The notes beneath the pieces are model-generated. The model was given only the letters and a program-made list of their open reading frames with translations. It was not told where the DNA came from and made no database searches. The translations under genes were made by a program, and so were the position numbers. This document shows positions 16,423 to 27,976 of a DNA stretch of 64,000 nucleotides, one piece after another; the stretch's first letter is position 1, and every line of letters begins with the position of its first letter. Origin of the DNA: Phosphoribacter sp037045045 (lineage in GTDB: Bacteria; Actinomycetota; Actinomycetes; Actinomycetales; Dermatophilaceae); assembly GCA_037045045.1 (NCBI GenBank), contig JBAOHL010000003.1, positions 310,001 to 374,000 of the forward strand, read 5' to 3'.

Positions 16423-17829
16423 CTACGGCGCCGGCGGGGCCAGTCGGGAACGTAGCCACGGCAGCCGGGTGGCCAGGCGTTCCTCGAACCCGTGCCGGGT
16501 CGGCGTGTAGTACCGCGCGCCGAGCAGGTCGTCGGGCAGGTACTGCTGGGCGAGCACGCCGTCGGGATCGTCGTGCGGGTAGCGATACCCGTCGCCGTGG
16601 CCGAGCCGCGCGGCACCGGCATACCCGCTCCCTCGCAGGTGCGCCGGCACCGGCCCGCCGCGTCCGGCCCGGACGTCGGCGACCGCCGCATCGATGCCGA
16701 GGTAGGCCGAGTTGGACTTCGGCGCGAGCGCGTTGTGCACCACCGCCTGGGCCAGCACGATCCGCGCCTCCGGCATCCCGATCTGGGCGACCGCCTGCAT
16801 GGCGGCGACCGCGGTCTGCAGCGCGCTCGGGTCGGCGAGGCCGACGTCCTCGCTTGCCGCGATGACGATGCGCCGGGCGACGAACCGGGGGTCCTCGCCG
16901 GCCTCGAGCATCCGGGCGAGGTAGTGCAGGGCGGCGTCGACGTCGCTGCCGCGCATCGACTTGATGAGGGCGCTCGCGACGTCGTAGTGCTGGTCGCCGG
17001 CGCGGTCGTACCGCACCGCGGCGTAGGCCATGGCCCTTTCGACGTGGGCCAGCGCGATGGGCTGGGGGTGCGGGGGGATCGCACCGAGCGGGTTCGCATC
17101 CGAGGCTGCCCCCGCGGCCGCTTCCAGCGCGGTGAGGGCTCGGCGGGCATCGCCGCCGGCGACCCGGACGAGGTGGGCCCGGGCGTCGGGTTCGAGGACG
17201 AACTGGCCAGCCAGCCCCCGCTCGTCGGTCAACGCCGCGTCGAGGACCTCGCCGAGGTCGGCCTCGGACAGCGGCTCGAGGGCGAGCAGCAGCGAGCGCG
17301 ACAGCAAGGGCGCGACGACCGTGAACGACGGGTTCTCGGTCGTCGCCGCGACGAGGATGACCTGCCGGTTCTCGACGCCGGGCAGCAGCGCGTCCTGCTG
17401 GGCCTTGGTGAAGCGGTGGATTTCGTCGAGGAACAGCACGGTATGCCGCCCGTAGAGGTCACGCTCGTGAACCGCGAGGTCCATGACCGCGCGCACGTCC
17501 TTGACTCCGGCGGTCACCGCGGACAACTGGACGAAGCGGCGGTCGGCCACCGCGGAGACGAGGTGGGCCAGGGTGGTTTTGCCGGTGCCGGGTGGCCCCC
17601 AGAGGATCGCCGAGACCGGCCCGGCGGCACCGCCGGCGCCTTCGACGAGCCGCCGCAGCGGGCTGCCGGGGCGCAACACCTCGTCCTGCCCGCGGACTTC
17701 CGCGAGGGTGCGCGGGCGCATCCGGACGGCCAACGGCGCGAACAACTCGGGCGGCATCCCGTTGCCGCCTTCGCTTCGAGAGGTCGGGGATGCCGCGCGC
17801 GCCGCCCCGAAGAGGTCGTCCTCGCCCAT
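16423..17829 (-). CDS. rarA: Replication-associated recombination protein A (MgsA/RarA AAA+ ATPase)
   Basis: RarA is a clamp-loader-like AAA+ ATPase that acts at stalled replication forks. The 468-residue protein has Walker A WGPPGTGKTT at residues 77-86, Walker B LFLDEIHRFTKAQQD, sensor-1 AATTENPSF and the arginine finger region PLLSRSLL. The C-terminal tetramerisation domain contains YRYPHDDPDGVLAQQYLPDDL and YYTPTRHGFEERL. The ATG at 17829 is 52 bp from the divergent MMPL gene, so the two promoters share this short region. Confidence 0.96.
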   Translation of the reverse strand: MGEDDLFGAARAASPTSRSEGGNGMPPELFAPLAVRMRPRTLAEVRGQDEVLRPGSPLRRLVEGAGGAAGPVSAILWGPPGTGKTTLAHLVSAVADRRFVQLSAVTAGVKDVRAVMDLAVHERDLYGRHTVLFLDEIHRFTKAQQDALLPGVENRQVILVAATTENPSFTVVAPLLSRSLLLALEPLSEADLGEVLDAALTDERGLAGQFVLEPDARAHLVRVAGGDARRALTALEAAAGAASDANPLGAIPPHPQPIALAHVERAMAYAAVRYDRAGDQHYDVASALIKSMRGSDVDAALHYLARMLEAGEDPRFVARRIVIAASEDVGLADPSALQTAVAAMQAVAQIGMPEARIVLAQAVVHNALAPKSNSAYLGIDAAVADVRAGRGGPVPAHLRGSGYAGAARLGHGDGYRYPHDDPDGVLAQQYLPDDLLGARYYTPTRHGFEERLATRLPWLRSRLAPPAP

Positions 17830-17881
17830 GCCCCGTGCCCTCCGTCCGGAACCCTCCGGCTGCGGTGGCAGGCTATCCCCT

Positions 17882-20083
17882 GTGACGGGCAAGCACCGAC
17901 TGCACCGCGACAGGAGACTGACGAGACTGGGCCGGGCCACCGCCCGCCACCCGTGGCGTTTCGTCCTTGCCTGGATCCTCGTCACCGGGTCCGCCTTCGT
18001 CGTGGCGGTCCTCGGCGTCGGTGGCGACTCCCTGTTCAGCAGGCTGCACTCGACCGGACCCAGCGTCGCCGGAGAGGCCCAGACCGCCGAAGACCTGCTC
18101 GAACGTGCCGCACCGTCGGCACCGACCGTCATGCTCCAGGTCACCGGCGTCGACCTGCGCTCGCCGCAGGTGGCCACGGCCGCGGTCGCGGCGGTGAGAT
18201 CGGCGATGGCTATCCCGGGCGTCGCCTCCAGCGTCGACCCGTACGTCGTGCCCGGCGGACCGAGCAGTGCCCAGGCGTCCGCGTTCGTCGGCGGAGGTTC
18301 ATTGGACTCGGGCCGATTCCTCGTCGTCACCACTCTCAACAGCGGCCTGGGCGCGGACCGGGCCAGTGTCGAACGTCGAGTGGTCGAGGTCTACGCAGAC
18401 CTGGGGCGCGCCCTGCCGCAGGCGAGCACGGCGATCGGCAGCGCTACCCTGCTCGTCGCCGAGATCACCGACCAGATCGAGCTCGACCTGCGCTCCGGGG
18501 AGGGGATCGCCCTGCCGTTGAGCTTCGTGCTCATGGTCGTCGTCTTCGGCGGTTTCGTCGCTGCCGGGATGCCGGTGGTCGGGGCCATCGCCTCGATCGG
18601 CGGCGCTCTGGCCGCCCTCTACGGGTTCTCGTTCGTCATGGACCTCGACGCCTCGGTCGTCAACGTCGTCACGCTGCTCGGCTTGGGCCTGTGCATCGAC
18701 TACGGATTGCTCGTCGTGTCGCGGATGCGCGAGGAGCTACGGGCGATCGCCCAGGGACGGCCGGCGGCCGAGCTCACCGACGCCGAGATCGCCCAGGCGT
18801 TGTCGGCCACGGTGGGTTCGGCCGGGCGCACCGTGCTGTTCTCTGGGCTCACCGTGGCGATCGCGCTGTCCGGTCTGCTGGTGTTCCAGGCCGGCATCAT
18901 CCGCGCGATCGGGGCGGCCGGCGTCTCGGTCGTGCTCATCGCCATGCTCGTCGCGCTCACGTTGGTCCCTGCGTTGTGCAAGCTCGGCGCCCACCGGATC
19001 CTCGGCAAGGGCACCGAGACCGCGCCCGCCGAGGGGGTCTTCTCCCGCTTGGCCCGGGTGGTGCGCCGGGCGCCTTGGCTCGTCATCGTCGGCGGCACTG
19101 CCGTCCTCGTCGTCCTGGCGTTGCCGACCCTCTCGATGCGGATGACCTCGTCCGGCCACCAGCTCATGCCCATCGGCAGCTCACAACGGGACTTCTTCGA
19201 CGGGCTCGCCGCCGACTACCCGCAGCTCGCCCCCCCGAGCGCCAGGGTCGTCGCCACCACCACCGTCGAGACGGCGACGGCGTGGACGCATGCGGTCGTC
19301 GACGGCATACCGGGGGTGAGCGCGACATCGGTGCGCCAGCTCGACCCGGACCACGTCGCCGTGTCGATCCGCACCGCCGGCCCGCCGTTGGGAGACACCG
19401 CCCGCGACCTGGTCGCGCGGTTGCGCACCGACCGTCCGGACTTCCCGACCTTCGTCGCCGGAGAGGCCGCTGCGCTGGACGACTTCACCCGGTCGTTGGC
19501 CCGCAGTGCTCCGTATGCCGTCGCAGCGGTCGTGCTCGGCACGTTCCTGCTCATGTACCTGATGACCGGTTCGGTCGTCCTGCCCACGAAGGCGCTGCTG
19601 CTCAACGTCGTGTCCCTGGGCGCGTCGCTCGGCATCGCGACGTGGATCTTCCAGAACGGCCACCTGGAGGGCGTGCTCGGGTTCACCTCGGTCGGCGGGG
19701 TCGAGGCGATGATCCCGCCGCTCGTGCTCGCCTTCGGCTTCGGCCTGTCGATGGACTACGAGTTGTTCCTCATCTCCCGGATCGCCGAGCTGTACCACGC
19801 CGGCGAGCCCAACGACCGGGCCGTCGAGGTCGGCCTGCAGCGCTCGGGCCGGATCATCACCTCGGCCGCGCTGCTCGTCGTCGTCGTCTTCTCCGGTTTC
19901 GTCGCGGGCAAGCTGCTCATCATCAAGGAAACCGGCTTGGCGCTAGCGGTCGCCGTGTTGCTCGACGCCTCGATCGTGCGGATGCTGCTCGTTCCGGCGA
20001 CGATGACCGTGCTCGGCCGTTGGAACTGGTGGGCCCCAGGCCCGCTTCGCCGCTGGCACACGGCTCACGGCGTGACCGAGTAG
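17882..20083 (+). CDS. MMPL family (RND-type) membrane transporter
   Basis: MMPL proteins export lipids or hydrophobic compounds using the proton gradient. The 733-residue protein begins at GTG 17882 (TGKHRLHRDRRLTRLGRATA), with a first transmembrane helix near residue 25. A periplasmic loop follows, then a block of five helices containing the proton-relay segment LGLGLCIDYGLLVVSRMREE. The pattern repeats, the second half carrying LAFGFGLSMDYELFLISRIAE. There are about 12 helices in total. It is shorter than mycobacterial MmpL proteins and lacks a cytoplasmic C-terminal extension. Its substrate is unknown, and no TetR regulator is adjacent. Confidence 0.93.
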   Translation: MTGKHRLHRDRRLTRLGRATARHPWRFVLAWILVTGSAFVVAVLGVGGDSLFSRLHSTGPSVAGEAQTAEDLLERAAPSAPTVMLQVTGVDLRSPQVATAAVAAVRSAMAIPGVASSVDPYVVPGGPSSAQASAFVGGGSLDSGRFLVVTTLNSGLGADRASVERRVVEVYADLGRALPQASTAIGSATLLVAEITDQIELDLRSGEGIALPLSFVLMVVVFGGFVAAGMPVVGAIASIGGALAALYGFSFVMDLDASVVNVVTLLGLGLCIDYGLLVVSRMREELRAIAQGRPAAELTDAEIAQALSATVGSAGRTVLFSGLTVAIALSGLLVFQAGIIRAIGAAGVSVVLIAMLVALTLVPALCKLGAHRILGKGTETAPAEGVFSRLARVVRRAPWLVIVGGTAVLVVLALPTLSMRMTSSGHQLMPIGSSQRDFFDGLAADYPQLAPPSARVVATTTVETATAWTHAVVDGIPGVSATSVRQLDPDHVAVSIRTAGPPLGDTARDLVARLRTDRPDFPTFVAGEAAALDDFTRSLARSAPYAVAAVVLGTFLLMYLMTGSVVLPTKALLLNVVSLGASLGIATWIFQNGHLEGVLGFTSVGGVEAMIPPLVLAFGFGLSMDYELFLISRIAELYHAGEPNDRAVEVGLQRSGRIITSAALLVVVVFSGFVAGKLLIIKETGLALAVAVLLDASIVRMLLVPATMTVLGRWNWWAPGPLRRWHTAHGVTE

Positions 20084-20089
20084 GGCTCG

Positions 20090-20224
20090 CATCAGGTCCG
20101 TCGAAGCAACACCTCGAGTACTCTCACGCGCCGGTCGACCCGCCTCGGCCCGGCCCGGGGCGCTGGGCCCGCCGCGGGGCGAGGCGTGAGGCATCCGCCG
20201 CCCTCAGTGGAGCCGAAGTGTCAC
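20090..20224. repeat. 135-bp intergenic repeat, unit 1
   Basis: First of two tandem, roughly 135-bp units between the convergent MMPL and aspS genes. It runs from CATCAGGTCCGTCGAAGCAA to the GTGTCAC at 20219-20225. The family core reads ACATCAGG-N2-CC-N-TTGAAG-N-AACAC, then a GAGTACTCTCACG-like block; members at 63.2-63.7 kb share it. The unit also contains the 13-bp run GGGGCGAGGCGTG. The 307-bp gap has no gene. Confidence 0.85.
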
Positions 20225-20359
20225 ATCAGGCCCGTTGAAGGAACACCTCGAGTACTCTCACGCGCCGGTCGACCCGCCTCGGCCCGGCCCGGGCCCGCTG
20301 AGCCCGCCGCGGGGCGAGGCGTGAGGCATCCGCTCCCCTCAGTGGAGCCGACGTGTCAC
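20225..20359. repeat. 135-bp intergenic repeat, unit 2
   Basis: Second tandem unit, nearly identical to unit 1 over its whole length and ending in the same GTGGAGCCGANGTGTCAC junction. The differences are small substitutions around 20292-20302 and 20332-20337. Confidence 0.85.
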
Positions 20360-20390
20360 CTGCCGCGGTTAGCCGGCGCGGGTCAGCCGC

Positions 20391-22172
20391 TCAGCCGGCC
20401 GGCGGCTCGGGTGGTCCGTCGACGCCGGCCTCGCGCCGCTGCTCGGGCGTGATCGGTGCCGGTGCGCCGGTGAGCGGGTCATAGCCCCCGCCGGACTTCG
20501 GGAAGGCAATGACGTCGCGGATCGACTCGACCCCGGCGAGCAGGGCACAGATGCGGTCCCACCCGAATGCGATACCGCCGTGCGGCGGCGCCCCGAAGCG
20601 GAAGGCGTCGAGCAGGAACCCGAACTTCTCCTGGGCCTGCTCGGGGCTCAGTCCCATCACGGCGAAGACCCGTTCCTGCACCTCGCGCCGATGGATACGG
20701 ATCGACCCACCGCCGATCTCGTTGCCGTTGCAGACCAGGTCGTAGGCGTAGGCCAGGGCCGAGCCCGGGTCGGTGTCGAAGGTGTCGAGGAACTCCGCCT
20801 TGGGCGAGGTGAACGCGTGGTGCACCGCCGTCCAGGCGCCGGCGCCCACGGCGACGTCTCCGGCAGCCACCGCGTCGCTCGCCGGTTCGAACAGCGGCGC
20901 GTCGAGCACCCACAACAGGCTCCACGAACCGGGCACGATCAGCTCGCCGCGCCGGGCGATCTCGAGGCGGACCGCCCCGAGCAGTGCCCGCGAGGGCTTG
21001 ACCGCGCCGGCGGCGAAGAACACGCAGTCTCCGGGCGCGGCCCCGACGTGCGCCGCGAGACCGTCCCGCTCGGCGTCGGAGAGGTTCTTCGCGACCGGTC
21101 CGCCGAGCACCCCGTCGGCGCCGACGAGGACGTAGGCCAGCCCCTTGGCACCGCGCTGCTTGGCGAAATCGGCCCACGCGTCGAGGGTCTTGCGCGGTTG
21201 GCTCGCTCCCCCAGGCATGACGACGGCGCCGACGTAGGGCGCCTGAAAGACCCGGAACGCGGTGCCCGCGAAGTATGCCGTGCAGTCGACGAGCTCTTGG
21301 CCGAACCGGGTGTCGGGTTTGTCCGTGCCGAACCGGGCCATCGCCTCGGCGTAGGTCATCCGCGGGAACGGCGCGCTCAGCTCGACCCCGACAAGCCGCC
21401 ACAACGCCACGGCAATCTGCTCGCCCAGCGCGATGACGTCGTCCTGGTCCACGAAGCTCATCTCGATGTCCAGCTGGGTGAACTCGGGCTGCCGGTCGGC
21501 GCGGAAGTCCTCGTCGCGGTAACACCGGGCGATCTGGTAGTACCGCTCCAACCCGCCGACCATGAGCAACTGCTTAAACAGCTGGGGGCTCTGCGGCAGC
21601 GCGTACCAGGACCCCGGGGCCAGCCGCGCCGGGACGATGAAGTCGCGGGCGCCCTCGGGCGTCGAGCGGGTCATCGTCGGCGTCTCGACCTCGACGAAGT
21701 CGTGGTCGGCGAGCACCGCGCGGGCGGCGGCGTTGACCCGCGAGCGCAGGCGCAGCGCGGCGGCCGGGCCGGGGCGACGTAGGTCGAGGTAGCGGTAGCG
21801 CAGCCGGGCCTCCTCACCGACCGAGACGCGCTCGTCGATCTGGAAGGGCAACGGCGCCGACGGACCGAGCACGGTGACCTTGGCCGCGTCGACCTCCACG
21901 GCCCCCGTCGGCAGGTCGGGGTTCGCGTTGCCCTCGGGGCGGACCCGCACCTGCCCTTCGACCTGGACGCAATACTCGCTGCGCAGGTCGTGTGCCCCGC
22001 CCTCGTCGAGGACGGCATCGCGGGCGACGACCTGGACGATGCCCGAGGCGTCGCGCAGGTCGAGGAAGGCCACCCCGCCGTGGTCGCGCCGTCGGGCCAC
22101 CCATCCGGCGAGGGTGACGGTCTGACCGCCCTGCTCGACGCGCAGGGCGCCGGCGGCGTGGGTGCGTAACAC
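20391..22172 (-). CDS. aspS: Aspartate--tRNA ligase
   Basis: This class II synthetase charges tRNA-Asp (or tRNA-Asx in organisms lacking AsnRS; the sequence alone does not decide). The 593-residue bacterial-type protein has the N-terminal OB anticodon-binding domain (VTLAGWVARRRDHGGVAFLDLRD), the catalytic core with ETPTMTRSTPEGARDF and FRADRQPEFTQLDIEMSF, the bacterial insertion (GAD) domain, and motif 3 GIAFGWDRICALLAG. The GTG start is supported by GAGG upstream. It ends toward the repeat array and is convergent with the MMPL gene. Confidence 0.97.
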   Translation of the reverse strand: MLRTHAAGALRVEQGGQTVTLAGWVARRRDHGGVAFLDLRDASGIVQVVARDAVLDEGGAHDLRSEYCVQVEGQVRVRPEGNANPDLPTGAVEVDAAKVTVLGPSAPLPFQIDERVSVGEEARLRYRYLDLRRPGPAAALRLRSRVNAAARAVLADHDFVEVETPTMTRSTPEGARDFIVPARLAPGSWYALPQSPQLFKQLLMVGGLERYYQIARCYRDEDFRADRQPEFTQLDIEMSFVDQDDVIALGEQIAVALWRLVGVELSAPFPRMTYAEAMARFGTDKPDTRFGQELVDCTAYFAGTAFRVFQAPYVGAVVMPGGASQPRKTLDAWADFAKQRGAKGLAYVLVGADGVLGGPVAKNLSDAERDGLAAHVGAAPGDCVFFAAGAVKPSRALLGAVRLEIARRGELIVPGSWSLLWVLDAPLFEPASDAVAAGDVAVGAGAWTAVHHAFTSPKAEFLDTFDTDPGSALAYAYDLVCNGNEIGGGSIRIHRREVQERVFAVMGLSPEQAQEKFGFLLDAFRFGAPPHGGIAFGWDRICALLAGVESIRDVIAFPKSGGGYDPLTGAPAPITPEQRREAGVDGPPEPPAG

Positions 22173-22290
22173 GGGAGGTCCTCAGGTCAGTGGGTCGCGG
22201 GGCCAGGGCGCGGGTGCGGCGCCCGGCGCCCGGCGCCTTGCAGTCTAGGCGGCGCGGCATACCGGACTCGACCGCGTGAGCGCGCCACCC

Positions 22291-22698
22291 CTACGAGGGT
22301 GCGATCGGCGCACCCGGTGGACGCAGCCGGGCGATTCCCCCGGCCCAGGGCAGTCGGTCTTCGAAGTCACAGGCCGCGACGACGCGCAGCTTGCGCTCCC
22401 ACAGGGCGCAGACCATGCCCGACACCGCGGCGACGACCGAGCCCTGGGGGGCCCTCGGCGGCGACACCACCTCGACAGTCACCGGCCACCGGAGGAAATC
22501 CTCGGGGTTGCGCTGCGGATCGCGATCCGGGTTGCGCTGCACGTCGATGGTGATGGCCCCGATGGTCGACGTGCTCCATCGGTCGAACTCCCAGCCCTGC
22601 GCCGCGGTGAGCACCTCGCGCACCGTCGCTGCCTCGGAGGCGTCGACGTACAACCGACAGGACCCGTAGTCCCGGTGCCTCGTCAACGAGCCGACCAC
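22291..22698 (-). CDS. Conserved hypothetical protein, 135 aa
   Basis: I do not recognise a characterised family. The product starts (GTG) VGSLTRHRDYGSCRLYVDASEAA and alternates strands and helices: VREVLTAAQGWEFDRW, then AITIDVQRNPDR and WPVTVEVVSP, then VAAVSGMVCALWERKLRVVAACDFEDRLP. It is an alpha-beta protein without signal peptide or membrane helix. I chose the GTG at 22698 because the upstream extension is low-complexity and a GGTGGG precedes the start. It lies alone between aspS and the NUDIX gene. Confidence 0.6.
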   Translation of the reverse strand: MVGSLTRHRDYGSCRLYVDASEAATVREVLTAAQGWEFDRWSTSTIGAITIDVQRNPDRDPQRNPEDFLRWPVTVEVVSPPRAPQGSVVAAVSGMVCALWERKLRVVAACDFEDRLPWAGGIARLRPPGAPIAPS

Positions 22699-22882
22699 CC
22701 CACCACGGTATGCCGCCGCGGGCCCGTCGCGGGACCAACCGGCCCTGGATGGTTCTCGATGTCCGGTATGCCGCGTCGGCGCCTCCCGACGGCGCACCCC
22801 GCGTCCTCCCCGAGACGTGTCCGTCGGCAGCACCGGCGCCGGGGCACGGGCGGACCGAGCTCACGACGTGAGCGGGCGCCTT

Positions 22883-23542
22883 TCACCGGTAAGCGGGATG
22901 GAACGGCCACGGCGCGTCCGCGGGACGCAGCGTGGCCCAGTCCCGGGCCCGGGACCCTTGGGCGGCCATGATGGCGAGCATCGCCCCCGGGTTGTGCAGC
23001 CGCCCCGCGAGCACCGCGGCATACGCGTCGTCGAGCGGGACCCACACCACCCGCATGTCGGCCTCCTCGCCGGTGCGCACATGGGTCCCCGCCGAGGCGT
23101 GCAGCCCGCGGGCGAGGAAGACGCGGTAGGCCTCGGGGAAGGCACCGGGAGAGGCATAGGCGTCGATGAGCACGTCGTAGCGGTCAGCGGCCAGGTCGGC
23201 CTCCTCGTGCAGCTCCCGGGCCGCGCACTGCCAGGGCGGTTCGCCGGCGATGTCGAGCAGACCGGCCGGCAGCTCCCACAGGTAGGCACCGACGGCGTGG
23301 CGGTACTGGCGGATCATCACCAGATGGTCCACGCCGTCGATTTCGCGCAGGGCCAGGACGAGCACCGCGCCCGGGTGCTCGACGTAGTCACGTTCGACGA
23401 CGCCGGCCGGGCCGAGGTCGACGGTGTCGCGACGCACGTCGAAGATGAGCCCACGGAAGGGCACCACGGTGCCGAGCACGGGCCGGGGGTCGATCTCGTC
23501 GACGAGGTCGGCGAAGCTGCCCACCGGTGCCTCCAGCGACAT
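22883..23542 (-). CDS. NUDIX hydrolase, probable ADP-ribose pyrophosphatase
   Basis: The 219-residue protein has a NUDIX box at residues 94-116: G94, then AARELHEEADL with the metal-binding Glu pair at 113-114. The preceding IRQYRHAVGAYLWELPAGLLD segment is typical of ADP-ribose diphosphatases of the NudF type, which hydrolyse ADP-ribose to AMP and ribose-5-phosphate. The C-terminal MRVVWVPLDDAYAAVLAGRLHNPGA is also family-like. It follows pyrG by 13 bp and is probably co-transcribed with it. Confidence 0.88.
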   Translation of the reverse strand: MSLEAPVGSFADLVDEIDPRPVLGTVVPFRGLIFDVRRDTVDLGPAGVVERDYVEHPGAVLVLALREIDGVDHLVMIRQYRHAVGAYLWELPAGLLDIAGEPPWQCAARELHEEADLAADRYDVLIDAYASPGAFPEAYRVFLARGLHASAGTHVRTGEEADMRVVWVPLDDAYAAVLAGRLHNPGAMLAIMAAQGSRARDWATLRPADAPWPFHPAYR

Positions 23543-23555
23543 TGCCGCCCCCCGA

Positions 23556-25262
<1,707 letters not shown>

Positions 25263-25273
25263 GGAAGGCCAGT

Positions 25274-27046
25274 CTATGGCAATAGCGGGCGGGGTGTGGA
25301 CAGCGACGCGGCGGCGCGGGCCACTAAGTCGGCGGCGTGCTCCAACGCAGCCGGGGTGACCTCGCCGCTCATCATCCGGGCCAGTTCGTGCAGTCGGTGT
25401 TCGCCGTCCACCGGGGCCACGGTGCTCTCCGTGACCAGACCGTCGTCGTCCTTGCTCACGACGAGGTGCCGATCGGCGTATGCCGCGACTTGGGCCAGGT
25501 GCGTGACGACGAGCACTTGGGCGGTCTTGGCCAGGGCGGCCAGGCGCGCACCGACCTCCACGGCGGCCCGACCCCCGACCCCCGCGTCGACCTCGTCGAA
25601 CACGAAGGTCTCGACCGGTCCGTGGCCGCTGCCGGAGGCCAGGACGAGTTCGATGGCGAGCATGACACGGGACAGCTCCCCACCGGAGGCCGCCTTGGCC
25701 ACGCTGCGCGCCGGCATCCCCGAGCCGGCCGCGAGGAGGATCTCCACCTCGTCGACACCGTAACGCCCGTACGCCACCGACGCGCGCGGTTCCCCGACGC
25801 TCAGCCCCTCGGGAGCCGGTCGCCGGGTGACCCCGACCTCGACCCGCGCCGAGCCCATAGCCAGGTGGGCCAACTCCGCACTCACCTGCTCGGCGAAGCG
25901 GGCCGCGGCTTCCGCGCGGGCCGCAGACAGGCGCTCGGCCTGCTGCGCGAGCCTTTCCTGCAGGTGCGCGACCTGCCCGTCCAGGTCGGCGACCCGCTCG
26001 TCCTGGGTCCTCAGTTCGTCCAGTCGCGCCGCCGCACTCTGTCCCCAGGCGAGCACGGCAGCGACGTCGCCGCCCTGGCGGCGGGTCAGTGTGGCCAAGT
26101 CCGCGAGACGCTGCTGCACCCTGTCGAGTCGGGCCGGGTCGACGTCGAGGTCCGCGAGGTAGCCGGCGAGGTCGGCGGACAGCTCGGCCACGAGGTAGCC
26201 GGCCTCGCCGAGGCGGTCTCGCAGCCCGGCCAGTGTCGGGTCGTGGGCGGCCGGTGCGGCCAGGGTCTCGCGCGCCCGGGCGAGCAGGGGCAGCACCGCC
26301 GCGCCCTCTGTCGAGTCACCGGCATACCCCTCGCCCGAAAGCAGGACGTGGGCGATCCCGGCGGCGGCGCGCAGCGCCTCGGCATTGGCCAGGCGTTCCC
26401 CCTCGGCTCGCAGGGCGTGGTCCTCGCCGTGGGCGGGAGCGAGCCGGTCGATGGCCTCGAGGGCAAGGGTGAGGTCCTCGACCTCCCGGGTCCGCTCTCG
26501 GGCGCGAGCCCGCAGCTCGTCGCGGTCCCGCCGCGCGACCTCCAGCCCGTCGAACGTACGCCGGTAGGCCGCCCGCGCCCGGAGCACCGTCGCCCCGGCG
26601 AAAGTGTCCAGCGCCTCGCGATGCTGATCGGGTCGGCGCAATCGCCACTGGTCGGCCTGTCCGTGGACCGCCACGAGGGACTCGCCGAACTCGGCGAGCA
26701 CGCCGGCGGGGGTGGCCCGGCCGGCCACCTGTGCGCGGGATCTGCCGTCGGCGGTCATCGTCCGGGCGAGGACGAGGTCGTCCTCGACATATCCGCCGAG
26801 TTCCTCGACGCGGTGCCGGATGGGGTGCTCCGGCGGGAGGGCGACGGTGCCTTCCACCCCGGCCGCGTCGGAGCCGACGCGCACCAGAGCCGTGTCGGCC
26901 CGGGAGCCGAGCAGCAGCCCGAGGCCCTGGACGAGCATCGTCTTGCCGGCTCCCGTCTCGCCGGTGACGACGTTGAGCCCGGGGACGAGCTCGAGCTCCG
27001 CGTCGGCGATCACGCCGAGGTTGCGGATGCGGATCTCGCGCAACAC
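25274..27046 (-). CDS. recN: DNA repair protein RecN
   Basis: RecN is an SMC-like ATPase in double-strand break repair. The 590-residue protein starts (GTG) LREIRIRNLGVIADAELEL and has Walker A GETGAGKT at residues 29-36, a long coiled coil interrupted by a hinge (about residues 150-340), and the C-terminal signature ASGGELSRVMLAIELVL followed by Walker B FVFDEVDAGVGG. Length is normal. It sits between nadK and pyrG. In many actinobacteria the order tlyA-nadK-recN is conserved. Confidence 0.96.
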   Translation of the reverse strand: MLREIRIRNLGVIADAELELVPGLNVVTGETGAGKTMLVQGLGLLLGSRADTALVRVGSDAAGVEGTVALPPEHPIRHRVEELGGYVEDDLVLARTMTADGRSRAQVAGRATPAGVLAEFGESLVAVHGQADQWRLRRPDQHREALDTFAGATVLRARAAYRRTFDGLEVARRDRDELRARARERTREVEDLTLALEAIDRLAPAHGEDHALRAEGERLANAEALRAAAGIAHVLLSGEGYAGDSTEGAAVLPLLARARETLAAPAAHDPTLAGLRDRLGEAGYLVAELSADLAGYLADLDVDPARLDRVQQRLADLATLTRRQGGDVAAVLAWGQSAAARLDELRTQDERVADLDGQVAHLQERLAQQAERLSAARAEAAARFAEQVSAELAHLAMGSARVEVGVTRRPAPEGLSVGEPRASVAYGRYGVDEVEILLAAGSGMPARSVAKAASGGELSRVMLAIELVLASGSGHGPVETFVFDEVDAGVGGRAAVEVGARLAALAKTAQVLVVTHLAQVAAYADRHLVVSKDDDGLVTESTVAPVDGEHRLHELARMMSGEVTPAALEHAADLVARAAASLSTPRPLLP

Positions 27047-27052
27047 GCAGGC

Positions 27053-27976
27053 CTACAGGTGCCCGACGCGCGGGCCGGGAGTGCCTCGGCGGCCCCGCCA
27101 CCCACCGACGGAGAGCCCGAACTTCTCCACGAGTCGGTCGGTGAACGGGGACACCTCGACGCGGGCCAAGCGAATAGGGATCTCGCTGCGCCGCACGTCG
27201 ATGCGCGCGCCCGGTTGCAGGTCGACGTGGCGGCGCCCGTCGCACCACATGACCCCGTGGCCCTCGGCGTCGCGGATGACCTCGACGGCCAACCGGGAGC
27301 TCGGTCCGACGACGACCGCGCGGGCGAACAGGGCGTGCGCCGAGTTCGGGACGAGCAGGATCGCCTCGGCGTTGGGCCAGATCACGGGCCCTCCGGCCGA
27401 GAACGCGTATGCCGTGGAGCCGGTCGGCGTGGCAACGATGACCCCGTCGCATCCCCACGTCGACAGCGGGCGGTCGTCGATCTCGACGGTCACCTCGATC
27501 ATCCGCTCGCGGGCGGCCTTCTCGATGCTCACCTCGTTGAGCGCCCACGTGTGCAGGTCGATGCGTCGGCCGTGGCTCACCGTGACGTCGAGGGTGAGTC
27601 GCGACTCGACCGCGTAGTCACCGGCGACCAGGCGGTCGAGGACGGGATCGAGGGCCTCCACCTCCACTTCGGCGAGGAATCCGACCTTGCCCATGTTGAT
27701 GCCGATCAGCGGGGCGCCGGTGCCGCGGGCGAGTTCGGCCCCCCGCAGGATCGTGCCGTCGCCCCCGAGCACGCAGACGAACTCGCAGTCCCGCGCCGCG
27801 TGGGCGTCCTCGACGACGTCGACGGGGCCGAGGTGCCCGCGCCCGACGGCCTCCGCGTCGCCTCGGCTCAGCCGGGTGCCGATCCCCGCGGCGGCGAAGC
27901 GCTCGGCGACCGTGCGGGCCACCTCGACCGCGTCGGGGCGGTGCCGATGGATGACGAGCAGGACCTCCCGGCTCAC
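27053..27976 (-). CDS. nadK: NAD kinase
   Basis: NadK phosphorylates NAD+ to NADP+. The 307-residue protein starts (GTG) SREVLLVIHRHRPDAVEVAR and has the GGDG motif in FVCVLGGDGTILRGAELARG, the NMGKVGFLAEVE segment, the NEVSIEK motif, and the CDGVIVATPTGSTAYAFSAG nucleotide-binding loop. The start overlaps the tlyA stop as GTGA. It precedes recN by 6 bp. Confidence 0.96.
   Translation of the reverse strand: MSREVLLVIHRHRPDAVEVARTVAERFAAAGIGTRLSRGDAEAVGRGHLGPVDVVEDAHAARDCEFVCVLGGDGTILRGAELARGTGAPLIGINMGKVGFLAEVEVEALDPVLDRLVAGDYAVESRLTLDVTVSHGRRIDLHTWALNEVSIEKAARERMIEVTVEIDDRPLSTWGCDGVIVATPTGSTAYAFSAGGPVIWPNAEAILLVPNSAHALFARAVVVGPSSRLAVEVIRDAEGHGVMWCDGRRHVDLQPGARIDVRRSEIPIRLARVEVSPFTDRLVEKFGLSVGGWRGRRGTPGPRVGHL

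Noticed and set aside
16492..20238. Very long plus-strand open frame of over 1,200 codons opposite rarA and overlapping MMPL in another frame
   Set aside because: The conserved rarA and MMPL sequences occupy the other frames; this frame is Arg/Gly-rich without any family match.
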